This document shows, in pieces, positions 50,290-61,985 of a DNA stretch of 64,000 nucleotides. Source of the stretch: Spisula solida (taxonomy: Eukaryota; Mollusca; Bivalvia; Venerida; Mactridae); NCBI GenBank assembly GCA_947247005.1, contig OX365948.1, positions 8,618,001 to 8,682,000 of the forward strand. Reading direction: 5' to 3'. Position numbers and translations under genes: made by a program. Positions within the stretch are counted from its first letter, which is position 1; the number at the start of each line of letters is the position of its first letter. The notes beneath the pieces are model-generated. The model had not been told where the DNA came from. It saw only the letters and a list, made by a program, of their open reading frames with translations, and did not search any database.

Positions 50290-51150
50290 ACTTCATCGAC
50301 ACATGTGCAAAGGCAATACAATATAGCATTTTAGAGTAAAACTGTAGTAACAATGACAACGAGAAGAATAATTCCTGATTTGAATTGCATAATTTTTTAT
50401 GAAAATAGAGAGCAAGTACGAAAAAGTGTGAAAAATCATTCGGATCGTATAATAATGGTACTAATGTATATCTAATTTCAGTACGCAGGTTTTGCTTTTA
50501 CTTAGAACTGGGAATACGTAATTCGTTAAGAAAACCCGATCCTATTGTCTTAGCAACCATTGTTGTGTAAGATGAGCTCTCGCAAACTGTACGCAACTAT
50601 TGTTAGCAGACATCGGCGTATAATGTGTGAAATATTGTCCTTATTGCTTCGGTAAGACGAGTCGATCTCTAGAGAATAACTTGGCAGTATCAAGCATCGC
50701 TGTAACCTACACTGACTTGGAACACTCGTCTCTAGCGTCTTCAAATCAGACGACATCAATCGATTGCATAGCATAATATCTTAATACCAACTCAACTGAG
50801 CATTTGGCAACGAAAAGAAGTTATAAGAAAAATAAGATAGGAAACTATAAAAATATATAATGCTCATGCTACTTGCTTTTCATTTATATTAGTATGGTGT
50901 AGGTCTGTAAGCTTATTTAGCCAACAGAGCAGCGTCTAATGCTTTAACCTGGTCATATTCCCAATCATGGCACGTATCCTAACTGTCGTCAATGTATACA
51001 CATACACCTTATTCTGTTATATTATATGACAATGTTGCACCGTCGAATGAGACCATTCTATAAAATAAATAAACCCAATATGCACACATTATTGTTTGTC
51101 CCTATTTAGTAATAATACAAGATCAGTTGCTGCGTTCGTCAGAATATACC

Positions 51151-51291
51151 CACAGGTAACTGTATCATTGATAATGAGTAAAAAAACTTTTTCTATAAAA
51201 TTTATGTTATCTTATATCTAAGATATTATAAATTTTATAAATATGTTTTTATAGTTTTGTTTACTCTTTATTAATGATACAGTTACCTGTG
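51151..51291. mobile_element. 141-bp foldback MITE, hAT-like, 8-bp target duplication
   Basis: Left end CACAGGTAACTGTATCATT and right end AATGATACAGTTACCTGTG are perfect inverse copies (19 bp), and pairing continues with few mismatches to an AT-rich centre (TATCTTATATCTAAGATA). The element is flanked by identical AATATACC at 51143-51150 and 51292-51299. An 8-bp duplication with short CA-starting TIRs points to the hAT superfamily. The almost full-length palindrome would fold into a single long hairpin. No coding capacity. Confidence 0.9.
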
Positions 51292-51299
51292 AATATACC

Positions 51300-54200
51300 G
51301 ATAAGGGGGTAATATTTTGCACCAAATAGTTGTATATTAGACCATTTGCTTTTGTGATACCTTGGTAGAATATGTATTTATTTGTTGTCCTAATTGGTCT
51401 TCGACGTTCTGGGTTGTACAATAAACTATCTACTTTTACTATTTTTAGTGCTCCAACGCCCACATATCAGGAGGTTATGACTGCCACAAGTGTGCGTATA
51501 TTGTATGCATGTATTTGTCACGTGACAACAAGAAAACAAAATCTTCGAGACCAACGATTATGTTAAAGAGTTCAAAGCAAACGTATGTAAGCTTTTTTAA
51601 CTCGGACAGCGTTATTCATTACAGACGCGTTATATTATGTAAACAGTCAGTCAGTTTGGTTCATGGCGTCATGGCGATTCTACAAGTCTTGGCACCAATC
51701 TTGATACAAGTTTCATCGGCAATTAAAACTGCCTGAAGGAATATAAGTTTCGGATTGAATTACAGCATGAACGTATATTGTTACATACAGTTCCTGACTA
51801 AAGGCACTATGAGTGTGAAAGTAGCCAGTACATTGACAATTCGTTGATAGATTTCTTTGATTTGATTATTACCAGTACTGTCAGTACACATCGTCACTAG
51901 CAGCCAAACTACCAAAGAGATGCCCCCACTTTAAGAAAGTGTCAATAATAAGAACAACGCTTTCCAAGCCATTTACACATTTTGACAACTTTTCAACCTC
52001 AACATTAAGACGCCCTCTGAACAAAGATCATTTTTAAAGTTCCTAATCGTGGTCGTATCATTACGGCATTACTACGTTATTCGATGCACAAGAAACACGA
52101 ACAGACAAAGTGAAATATTGACGAAGTAGTTTTGCAATATCCATACTTGGGATTCTGTCGGACCTAAACTAACTCAACATAAGCAAACTCCATGAATGAG
52201 TTTGTGACTGAAAACAAACTTAAGTTGATTTGTGATCCCAGAAACGGGTTTGGTCAGACCAGAACAACCTTCGTCAATTTGAGCATCTTCCACTACCATA
52301 GGACCAACGTTTCCCGGTGTTTCGCTTTCTAACTCGTTCAAGGTTCGTACGAATTCTACTATAATTATATTTTCGTCATACCAAGAATATAATTCACATC
52401 TCCACTGGTATCCCATCCAAGGTTTTTATAATCTCGAACCTTTTGATAATGTTTCTTAAAAGATCATATTCTGCAACGGGCATACAACATAACCGTAGCT
52501 TGCCTTGTATCAATATTGGTGTACTGAATACATTGTCTCTTTAAGAAAACCGTCTCGCATTTGTGACTATTGATTGCAACGAAGCTCTCCAACTTAGGAG
52601 GGGAAAATAGCTTTTATGACTCCTAAATTATACCGCTATATCTAAGGCAAACGAACACACAAGAAATGATCAGCTTGAGCGGTTATTACTGTGTTTTATT
52701 TCTACTAAAATACCATGAAAGCGAACAGTAATTGAGCATTATATGCCCTATTGTATCAATTAATAATAATAACCTAATGACTAACACGAAAAATTACTTA
52801 AACATGACGGAAATGATACCTAACAAAATTAGGTCATGGTAAAACCGGGCTCATAATGAAGGTCTGTAAACCCGGTACTGAAATGTATTTCTTCCCCTAG
52901 AATGAACAAAAGTTGGTCATCTGACAGGATGGAAATATTCTCAAACCATACCACCATCCCCGTAAATAAGCGCTCATATAGTCTCAAACATGCGTGTTTT
53001 AGAGCCTGTGCCAAAGTGTATTATTGTGACAGTATGGTATTTTTGAATTCAGGACTCATCCCATACATCAGTGGTTAGTCAAGTACCCCGGCAACTATGA
53101 AATCACAGGTGAAGAATACATGTATTCTGGGGATTAGTGAACGAGAATGGACTCTGGCCAATGAGACAGGGATAAAACCGAATTGCAACGCTCAGCCGAA
53201 CACAATGAAGCTGGAATCAGCATGTATTGAACTTGTAGATGAATTAAAATTACGACGAAATCCATGGAGGATGTTAAATTTAATGTTTTGTTGTTTTCAT
53301 GCGGACGATGTTTATGTTCTAGTATACAACACTGTCATAAACTGTACACTTTGATTAACCCTCGATGTACAAGTATGTGGTATCTCACAATTTCTTACTT
53401 TTGATTTTTAATTGTAAAATATGTGCGACTGTCAAAATGGGTAATTGAAATGAACAACCATACACGGACAAGGGAAACACATTACGTCAGACAAAACATA
53501 ACTAACCACCGTTAACAAAGAAATAAAATCCGTTCACTGGTGTACTCGGTCCAATCTCTTGACGAAAAATCATTGATTTGAACCGACAATAACCGTATCT
53601 ATGTTTTTGGCTCTCTGATGCATACAAGAAAAAAACCTTTGCTGTTCCTCTAAACTGCTGGCAATGGAATTGATTAACTGTGCGCTAGTTTTCTCTTATA
53701 TCAAACACACGACGTTGAGACGGAACACGGGGGATCAATTTTTGATTTCTAAAGAATAAGACGATCTTCCTCTTAGAAAGTATTTGATTTTGTACACGTT
53801 TATGTGGTTGATTGGCTGGTCCGTACCATTGATGTAATATTTCTCGTTAATTAATCCTAACATAGGAAGGAAATGCACTCTTTTTAAACAAACAATGCAC
53901 TGAGAAGCAAGACTTAGTGTGCGTCGCTTTCTAACTGTAACAGGCAAGTCAAGTAAAATGTATAAGTGTTCCGTTTTCATTGTTTTCATTTGGTTTCAAG
54001 CTGTTTTTGTAAGTAAGAAATATACAGACGTATCAGTTGACTGTTTTAAGTATTACGTGAACATTATTGCTTTTCCAAAAGGAACTCACAGCTTTCCCAA
54101 AATTATGTTCATGACATCGCCGCAGCCAATGCAACAAAAGACGTAGACTTCCGCTCCGGTTATACTTTTCATGAACTGCGCTCACTCACATACATCTATA

Positions 54201-55009
54201 TCTAGCTCGGCTCAATCAGTCGCCTCAGTTAGTAGAGTACTAGGCAGACATCTGGCGTGTCTGGGGTCCGATTACCGGACCGGACTTGTTATGGCCTTCC
54301 GGAATAACGCTTTACGGTACTGATAAATAAATCCATAAAAACTAGTTAGTTCAGCTGGTGTAGGGTGATTGTACATTGGTGAACATACGGCGTAACCTCA
54401 GCGCATATAAATGTTGAACAAACATCTAAAGCACTTCTCTAACTTTGTATCGAATAAAACAAGAGGCTGAATAGTAGGAAGAGCAAAAACATCCGGTCAG
54501 ACGAATCGATACATTTATATAAAAAATAATACAGACGATTTTGGCGGAATTCTGTCTGGGGCGCAGTGATTGGTTTATATTCGTGTATAGAGTGAGTAGA
54601 CAAATACGAGAAAAACAACTTTTAGTGTCCAAATATATTATACATTTCCAATCAGTTTTGTTTATTTTTCATCATCTTTACGCCGCGTTTCAACAACATT
54701 GCTGCCGTACGTATAAGGTGTTTGATCTCAGTGGCACATATAGGTACTTCTTATAACGCGTTTTTCGGGAATTTTATATCAAATTCAAGCTAAACTGTCC
54801 TTCCGCGAAGTCAATTGATAATTTCAAAACATGTAGAGAACATGACCGTAGTCAACATCATGACGGAACATAACCTATACAAACACGTATTACCAAAATA
54901 GTTTTGTCTTTTTGTTAAACTGTTTAGTTCAGTGGTTTTACGTGTACATGTAATTTTGCTGCTTGAAGTTCGGCATAGGGCTGTTTTGTCTATTTCAGCA
55001 AGGCAGGCA
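51300..55009. other. Intronic sequence with a few protein-like frames of unknown meaning
   Basis: Minus-strand frames at 52174-52416 (80 codons, acidic, Trp/Tyr-containing) and 52829-53014 (61 codons) have more protein-like composition than most frames here, but no recognised domain, no clear exon borders, and a stop just upstream of the first. They are not called as genes. A tRNA-like patch is annotated separately. Confidence 0.35.
54205..54315 (+). repeat. tRNA-derived SINE fragment
   Basis: Plus strand: GTCGCCTCAGTTAGTAGAG (box A), CAGACATCTGGCGTGTCTGG (anticodon-arm-like hairpin), GGGGTCCGATTACC (box B), then GGACTTGTTATGGCC. A fair tRNA outline with a degenerate box B. Confidence 0.55.
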
Positions 55010-55740
55010 TGCTGTTTATGTTTAGTGTTCATTTATGGGTAGTCCTTGTACTTCGTTCTTGCGTGCAATCTCTTGCTCCGGTTATATGTGACTGTTTGAA
55101 GCGGTAGGGTGCCGGATTCTGGTGTTGTATGTTTGTAGCTATTTCCATTGTTCTTGTTCACGTTTTATGTTTGTCCTAGTCACCTTTACTTGAAATGTTA
55201 TTTTTTCTCCTTTGTATGTTCTTTTGTGTGTTGTTAGCGCTCTGCTGTTTCTGTTGAGTGCTGGTTCTGTTGAGTGCTGGTTCTGTTGAGTGCTAGTTCT
55301 GTTGAGTGCTGGTTCTGTTGAGTGCTGGTTCTGTTGAGTGCTGGTTCTGTTGAGTGCTAGTTCTGTTGAGAGCTGGTTCTGTTGAGTGCTGGTTCTGTTG
55401 AGTGCTGGTTCTGTTGAGTGCTGGTTCTGTTGAGTGCTGGTTCTGTTGAGTGCTAGTTCTGTTGAGTGCTGGTTCTGTTGAGTGCTGGTTCTGTTGAGTG
55501 CTAGATCTGTTGAGTGCTGGTTCTGTTGAGTGCTAGATATGTTGAGTGCTGGTTCTGTTGAGTGCTGGTTCTGTTGAGTGCTGGTTCTGTTGAGTGCTAG
55601 ATCTGTTGAGTGCTGGTTCTGTTGAGTGCTGGTTCTGTTGAGTGCTGGTTCTGTTGAGTGCTAGTTCTGTTGAGTGCTGGTTCTGTTGAGTGCTGGTTCT
55701 GTTGAGTGCTGCCTTGCTGGTTGATTTGTAATTATATATT
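55010..55740 (+). repeat. Family X-like copy carrying an expanded 16-bp core
   Basis: 5' flank with TCTTGCTCCGGTTATATGTG and GTTCTTTTGTGTGTTG, then CTGCTGTTTCTGTTGAGTGC, which in other copies is directly followed by TGCCTTCCCTGTC. Here about 29 repeats of CTGGTTCTGTTGAGTG intervene before the 3' part TGAGTGCTGCCTTGCTGG resumes at about 55700. Confidence 0.65.
55244..55702 (+). repeat. Minisatellite, 16-bp unit x about 29
   Basis: Unit CTGGTTCTGTTGAGTG with variants CTAGTTCTG, CTAGATCTG and one CTAGATATG, plus one GAGAG for GAGTG. Variants recur in blocks, suggesting higher-order duplication. The minus-strand 91-codon frame (repeats of ALNRTSTQQNQ type) is a by-product. Confidence 0.95.
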
Positions 55741-56250
55741 AACTCAAACTGGGAATCGTAACTTGTATTAGCCAGAAGTACGATGATTCTACCCACATGT
55801 CCACACATGGCCTCCCCGAAATAGCCATGAGGTGGCGCTTTTTTGGGTGTGAATCAAAGTGCTGGAAAGCTTTTATAAACTCTTGTGACCACTATAATTA
55901 TATTGCACGCGTATCACCAATGTTCCAAGCCCTCAGTTGATTAAGTCAATAAACATTAATTTTTAAACACCTCAAGCATGTGTATCAATTATCAAGAGTT
56001 CAAAATAATAAATTAGAGTTAAGGATAACATGGTATTGATCGTGTTGTTAAATATGCATCAGTTAACTTTCTCATTTCATTAATTACACGTTCTGACAGA
56101 CATCGTATAACACGCAACAGTTTCACAAAAACATGGTGATATACGACTGATTAGATGGACCGTGCTCAAGTAAAACACGTCATAAACGTTAATATTGAAT
56201 TGATCGATCAAACGTCACATTGTGTGATTAAATAAATAATAAAGTAATAG
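55741..56250. other. Unannotated intronic sequence between two minisatellites
   Basis: No feature recognised. Confidence 0.45.
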
Positions 56251-56708
56251 TAGACCCAGTCTAACGGAGCACAGCCGCACTAGTAGACCAGTCTAAAAGA
56301 GCACAGCCACACCAGTAGACCCAGTCTAACGGAGCACAGCGGCACTAGTAGATCCAGTCTAACGGAGCACAGCCGCACTAGTAGACCCAGTCTAGCGGAG
56401 CACAGCCGCACTAGTAGATCCAGTCTAACGGAGCACAGCCGCACTAGTAGACCCAGTCTAACGGAGCACAGCCGCACTAGTAGACCCAGTCTAACGGAGC
56501 ACAGCCGCACTAGTAGACCCAGTCTAACGGAGCACAGCCGCACTAGTAGACCCAGTCTAACGGAGCATAGCCGTACTAGTAGACCCAGTCTAACGAAGCA
56601 CAGCCGCACTAGTAGACGCAGTCTAACGGAGCACAGCCGCACTAGTAGACCCAGTCTAACGGAGCACAGCCGCACTAGTAGACCTAGTCTAACGGAACAC
56701 AGCCGCAC
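56251..56708 (+). repeat. Minisatellite, 33-bp unit x about 14
   Basis: Unit contains TAGACCCAGTCTAACGG and AGCACAGCCGCACTAG. The minus strand keeps a 142-codon frame open with an 11-residue repeat because the period is a multiple of three; one unit near 56287 has lost a C. It begins 543 bp downstream of exon A in the sense of the gene. There is no evidence that it is translated. Confidence 0.95.
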
Positions 56709-57167
56709 CTTACGTACAGGAGAACCAGCGAAGCAGCAATAGCAATGGGTAATAGGAAGTATGCAAACATAGCAAAGATATGGAATTTTTATTTATAGTA
56801 AATAAATATAACTGTTTGAAAGTAGTGAAACATTTGCACAATACTCATTAACTAACGTCAAAAAACTTTAATTAAAATGCCATCGTGTTTAGTCTCCTTC
56901 CATACGTAAGTTTGGAAAAATATTAATTGTGCGTTCAAAACCATCAGCGACAAAAATGTATCTGCGACACAGATGGCAATTGAATACACATAAAAACTAA
57001 TGTAATATCGTTATAGGGAGGTATAGGTGTTGCAACATACTGAGACATCCAATCAGTCACATAAGGCCTTCTCTCCGTTTTGGTTCTAGAGAAACAAACA
57101 AGGGAGATAATTTGGTTAGGATAGTCGCGAAAATTTGTGACATATCATTCTTAACATTCGAACTTAC
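56709..57167. other. Intron 5' segment next to exon A
   Basis: Starts with the donor GTAAGTTCG at 57167 downwards. Contains ACAAGGGAGATAATTTGG at about 57098-57115, a motif of the AAGGGAGATAA type that is common in mollusc non-coding DNA. Nothing else recognised. Confidence 0.5.
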
Positions 57168-57296
57168 CTTAAGGGTTTCATACAGCCGGATAATGTGGGG
57201 ATGCCTGATTTGACCGAGTATTCGAGCCTCTCTATGTAAGTTGTTGCGGGTGTAATCCTCTTTAATTCGTCTCGTCTCAATTATTTTAATTGCAAC
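57168..57296 (-). CDS. Kinase-domain exon A (VAIK lysine, helix C, beta-4) of a HUNK-like Ser/Thr kinase
   Basis: Internal exon of a protein kinase, 43 codons, phase 0 at both ends. It reads VAIKIIETRR... at the start and ...IRLYETLK at the end. Residue 4 is the ATP-anchoring lysine of VAIK and residue 23 is the helix-C glutamate in NLHREARIL; their 19-residue spacing is the canonical one for the K-E salt bridge. The beta-4 segment IRHPHIIRLYE (residues 30-40) is typical of CAMK-group kinases. The acceptor is a pyrimidine-rich tract ending TTTTGTTTCAG just before GTT, and the donor is AAG|GTAAGTT. The run KEDYTRNNLHREARI resembles the HUNK branch more than SNRK, NIM1 or MARK, as judged from remembered family patterns rather than a search. 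The glycine-rich loop should be in an upstream exon that was not found. Kinase exon is near certain; subfamily is tentative. Confidence 0.93.
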
Positions 57297-60200
57297 CTGA
57301 AACAAAATGAAGACGACTTCTTGTTAGATAATTTACCAAAATAACAAAATCAGGCTTTTCGTATTGATTTGTGTAGCTAAATCACAACATACTAGATATG
57401 AAAGGTCAGTGAATAACAAACTAGGCAGAGCAATTGACATTATCCTGCAATAAGCAGCCTACACGATCAGACTGATAAACTGGCCTGGAATCTGGAAGTC
57501 ACAGATTCAAAACTCATATGAGACATTTATTCTAAGTCCTCGACAAGTTGATACAACAATGACATCCAAAGTTATTTATCCGTTATCGTTCATACTTAAG
57601 TATGCTCGCGCAAAACGTTATTTGATTGTCAAATATTTACTTTTATTTTCAGTAATTCATTTACACTTGTTAACGTATTCATATCTGTACTTCATGTAAT
57701 AGAAGGCGGTTATAACGCGATGACATATTGCGCGAGTATTATATAATTTAGAATAGAACGTTTCATGTATCATGTTAATTCAAAATGTCTTATTATCAAG
57801 AAATGTATGTCAGCGGTAATAGAAAAGTGGTTCTTAAAAAACTTATGCTCACTCTCAATTCATTTTGAACATGTCAAGTAAGTTGCCTTGATAATCCATT
57901 TAAAGACGTGTTTGATTTACGAACATTCCGATTATGTTAAACCCATTAAAAGTGAAAGGGTCTGTAATAATTCACAGCCGTCATAAATTAACAGGCGCGT
58001 GCTAGGTTTGATTGTGATCGCATTAATAACTGCTTCAGTGTTATGTCAACATTTATGACGGACTATAAAATGTATAATCGAGCACATGCATACGACAAGA
58101 AACGAACGTGCTAGATGACCCAATAGGGCCAATACCAGCGTCGCTCTTCTGAGTACTTGTCATTTTGAATGATATTAATTAAGTTTGGCTCTTGTGACTC
58201 ACATGCACAACTGTAAGGAAGGCCACCTAGGTATCGTACAGTGATTTCAGAGGAGGTGTCATTTAAAGAGTTCGCGCTCTGACTCCATATGTGTACTCAT
58301 TGACAGTAATGTACAGAGGACCAGTCCGGTTGTACTATTGAATGTACTGTGATTCAAGAAAACATAAAGTGATCAATTACTGATATAGTTATGCAAGAAC
58401 TACTGATATACCGATATGTCTCTTCTTTACGATTTCAAACTGAGGAATGCGTGTTCTCTACGGCCCAGTACCCCCATGTGCACAAAGAATTGATTTTCAA
58501 GATCAGAAATGAAATGCATGTGAAAATAAACTTCCCTAATTACTGGTAGACGCGAACGGTCTGATTAGTACGTTGTATCACCAAAGCTTTCCGTCAACAG
58601 TTATTTTGTACAAGTCGCAATAACGTGTTTCAAAATCAATGTAAATTAAAGTAAGTTAACTAAATATTTACTCGCACTTAAATAGAACAATGAGTGAGGA
58701 CTTGGCGAGTTTAGTACCTTACCGAAATAGTCTGCTAACTCAGGCAGGAGATGGTAGACGTGAACATAAGTCGTATAAGTACGCTAAATATGCAACCAAT
58801 TTTTAATTCACCAGTATCAAACACTTTCATTTCTAAATATAGGTATATGCTGGTATAAGTCCGTCTGAATACGTGCTGTCCGGGCGACCGGATCAACAGT
58901 AATAATGTCGTTATGCTACTAATAATTGGATTAAGTAATCGATTAGGTAGACCATTTGTCCAGTATGTACCCCACATAGTTGGCTGTTATATCGTATCAT
59001 ACGTAAGTTTTAAATATAACATGAGGTATGTTATTGTATTATCACATGCATGTCTACTGATTATGTCAATGTGCAAGAATACGTCCTCTCCAATAGAGTG
59101 TCGACAACAGACGAACTCAGTTAGTAAATGCTCTTTAAAACGTTAGCATAGATCATTGGTAGTTTACTTTAGAGTAAACAAACATTAAAAAATTTACTAT
59201 TTCAACCCATACCAGTAAGGCAACACTTAAAATACTACCTTAATAATAAGTCAACTACATCATTTACTTCATAAGTTTACTTTCAAGTACAATGTACATA
59301 TTTCTCTGCTTGTTGCATTCAACTTTTCAGTTAATTTTCAGACCAACTGACTGTGCTCGCATCTTTAGGGGTCACACAGGTGGTCCTTTTTTAAATTTTA
59401 CAAGATTAAGGTAGACATGTCTTTCCTGTGCCGATCAGTAGGAAACTATGGTGACCATTAAGAGAGAATGCTGCAGTTTTGTGTCAAATATTTCCCAATA
59501 ATAGACCGAGTCGTTAGTTGTTCAAACTTTGTAAATGAACCCGGTATTATGTTAGAAACTGAAATATGAAAATCCCTCAATTCTGTATTCTGCACAATTC
59601 TGCACACAATGCTTAAAACAATTAATAAAAATCTCTAAAAAAAGTGAGTTATAAGCTTTTTCTTGAAAATCTCGATATACTTAGACTTCCTGATTTCAAT
59701 TGGTATCTTGTTTCACAACATGCGACAATTGGTTCCAAAACTTCTTTTATTGAAAGTCTTATATTTGTGAAAAGGAACGACCACCAGAGTACAATCCCAA
59801 ATAATCAAAGTCTGTCTGTATATCGACTTGGAAGCGCTGATTGAAGTCGTGATATATATATATATATATACAAAATTAATAACTTACTCAGCATTATTTA
59901 AAGCAAACGGAATTTTTTTTTAATTTGTTGAACAAAAAACGGAGCATGTGAAATTTAGCGACATTAACATACGTTATCCTGGTTGTGATGACTTGAATAT
60001 TTAAACTCAATTGTAAAAAATCTTAAATACTTGATACAGGACATAACTTGCAGATAAGCATTGTCTATCCAAACACACTTCGTACTTGGTCAAGTAGGAG
60101 GCAAAAACATTAATAAAATGAATGAAAAGATAAACATTAAGCTATAAATATGTTTATAGAATCGGGCGCATGTGTGCATGACATATGGTAACATTCACGA

Positions 60201-61985
60201 GCTTTGGTGTAAGTTGATAACGCTTTAACTTGAATAACGGTTACTAGTAGTTATGAAATGTTTTACCCCACTGCTACCAAAACATGAAGTCGTGACGGGG
60301 TTGTTTAAATAGCCGGGTTGATAACAGCACTTGAGACTATCAAACTATCAAAATAGCAGAAAAACTACTTAAAATTTCACCGATAATATCATTAGCTTGG
60401 ACTTTCGACCCGTACTCCAAAACTTGACATACAACCGCGAACAAATGCTTCGTTCTCAAAAGCCAAGCCTGTTTCGTTACAAATACTTTACAGGGCTACA
60501 TATTGCTAAGTCGATTGAATGTCTGCTATCACAATAAGAATATAATCCCTACTAGATATTGTTAAAATCTTCCGACATCGGGACCTTAACTGACAAAATG
60601 TGCGATTACATATATCTATATTACAAACACATTTGATAAATTTTGATTATATTAATAAGCCATTTATCAGCATTTCAAACCATGGAAAGTTATTCAAAAT
60701 AGATATATATCTTTCCTGTAGTTGTGGGGGATTAATACTTAATCCTGTTTTTATTGAGCTTGTTATCAATGGTTGTATTTCCCGTGTTTACAAAACGAGG
60801 ATGTTTTTAATATGCGACATACCCGTATCTCGATTTGAATTTGTTGCTAGCTAAATGACAGACACCGGGTAAAACCCGGACGTAACGGCCTTTAGGTTTA
60901 GTTTACTTAAACTAGTGTCAACCAACGTTCGTTGTAATGCTTCACAATTTTCTTATCTCAGTTCGTTGTCCATCTCTTGGAAAACCACAAGCTATCGTGT
61001 TGACAATCTATCAGAAATAGGGTACATCTGTATTCTGGTATTCGGTATGACAAATCATTCCAGCTACGACCGTTTTTATTATTCACTTTTATCTACAGTA
61101 CAGTACGAACGGATGAAATTGTACAAATGGATTAATGCACTGGCTGTTCAAATGACATTTTAATCAAACATATTTTGAACGATTCAATCCTGTGTATGCT
61201 GGTAAGAACATCTCACATTATAAGCATAAATTATCAGATACCTAACACGGGCAAAATGTCACTTAATAATTTGCTAATGTAAAGTGTTAATTAGTCAAAT
61301 TAGATGGAGCCGTTTCTTTTATATTTTGGTTGATTCAACTTCTTGATATATTTGAAAATATAACTACTTGGCCGAAACTGAACAACGTTGAATATTAGTT
61401 TTATATGTGACTACGTGTTTGTTATTTATACCGACCCTGTCTTAGAAGTCCACTGACTAAATACATACATACGTCAATAGTAACACAATTGACAATGATT
61501 CATACACATTTACAAGTTACGCTTGTCCATATAAGTATCTATGCTGACAACACAGCTACTAATGAAACAATTGTACTTAATTACCTCAAGCTTTGGGATG
61601 CATACCCTTTGAGACAAAGATCTAAAAACAGGATTGATTCAGTTAAAAGATCGTTAAGCAATGTACGATGTATACAATATATGACAGTCCCAGAGAGTTT
61701 GACACGAATTGTAAATAGAAGCTGATTACCCCGGTGACTATATGCAATTAATATTATTGTTAGTCTACTGACTGCTATCCCATTGAACTTCAAGTCCTGA
61801 TATTAGTTTTCAGCTCAAATTGCCAACAAATGTTCAGTCATGCATACATGATGGTCAGTTACCATATTTCTAGGAATCAAACATTCACCACTACACACGG
61901 TATAACAGGACGATCATTTAATTATACTGTGCGAACCGCAAGCTATACTGACAACTTTGCCGCGTGGCAAATGGCTGAAATTATG
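57297..61985. other. Intron upstream of exon A; no exon recognised
   Basis: Starts, in gene sense, somewhere upstream and ends with the acceptor at 57297. The glycine-loop exon (GxGxxGxV) expected directly before exon A was looked for among minus-strand frames and candidate GTAAG donors (for example at 58718) and not found. An AT microsatellite is at 59852-59870. Small plus-strand frames at 60600-61163 look like chance. Confidence 0.5.

Larger units (their letters stand above)
9530..57167 (-). other. Giant phase-0 intron (47,638 bp) between kinase exons A and B
   Basis: The donor GTAAGTT lies immediately after exon A (minus strand, starting at 57167) and the acceptor ...ATTTCAG ends at 9530. 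The phases match (0/0), and the two exons are adjacent in the kinase fold at the beta-4/beta-5 turn, so no coding exon is required between them. The interval is AT-rich and densely populated with repeats listed separately. No second gene with recognisable protein homology was found inside it on either strand. A small non-coding RNA or a nested gene lacking familiar domains cannot be excluded. That the two exons belong to one transcript is inference from phase, order, strand and domain continuity. Confidence 0.82.

Noticed and set aside
56280..56708. 142-codon Leu/Arg/Val repeat protein on the minus strand
   Set aside because: Explained by the 33-bp period being divisible by three; no promoter, no homology, located in an intron.
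57057..57305. 82-residue ORF extending past YETLK
   Set aside because: Residues after YETLK are read through the GTAAGTT donor into the intron; the exon stops at 57168.
58718..58810. Upstream kinase exon ending at a GGTAAGG donor
   Set aside because: The frame into the donor lacks the GxGxxGxV loop and shows no kinase similarity.
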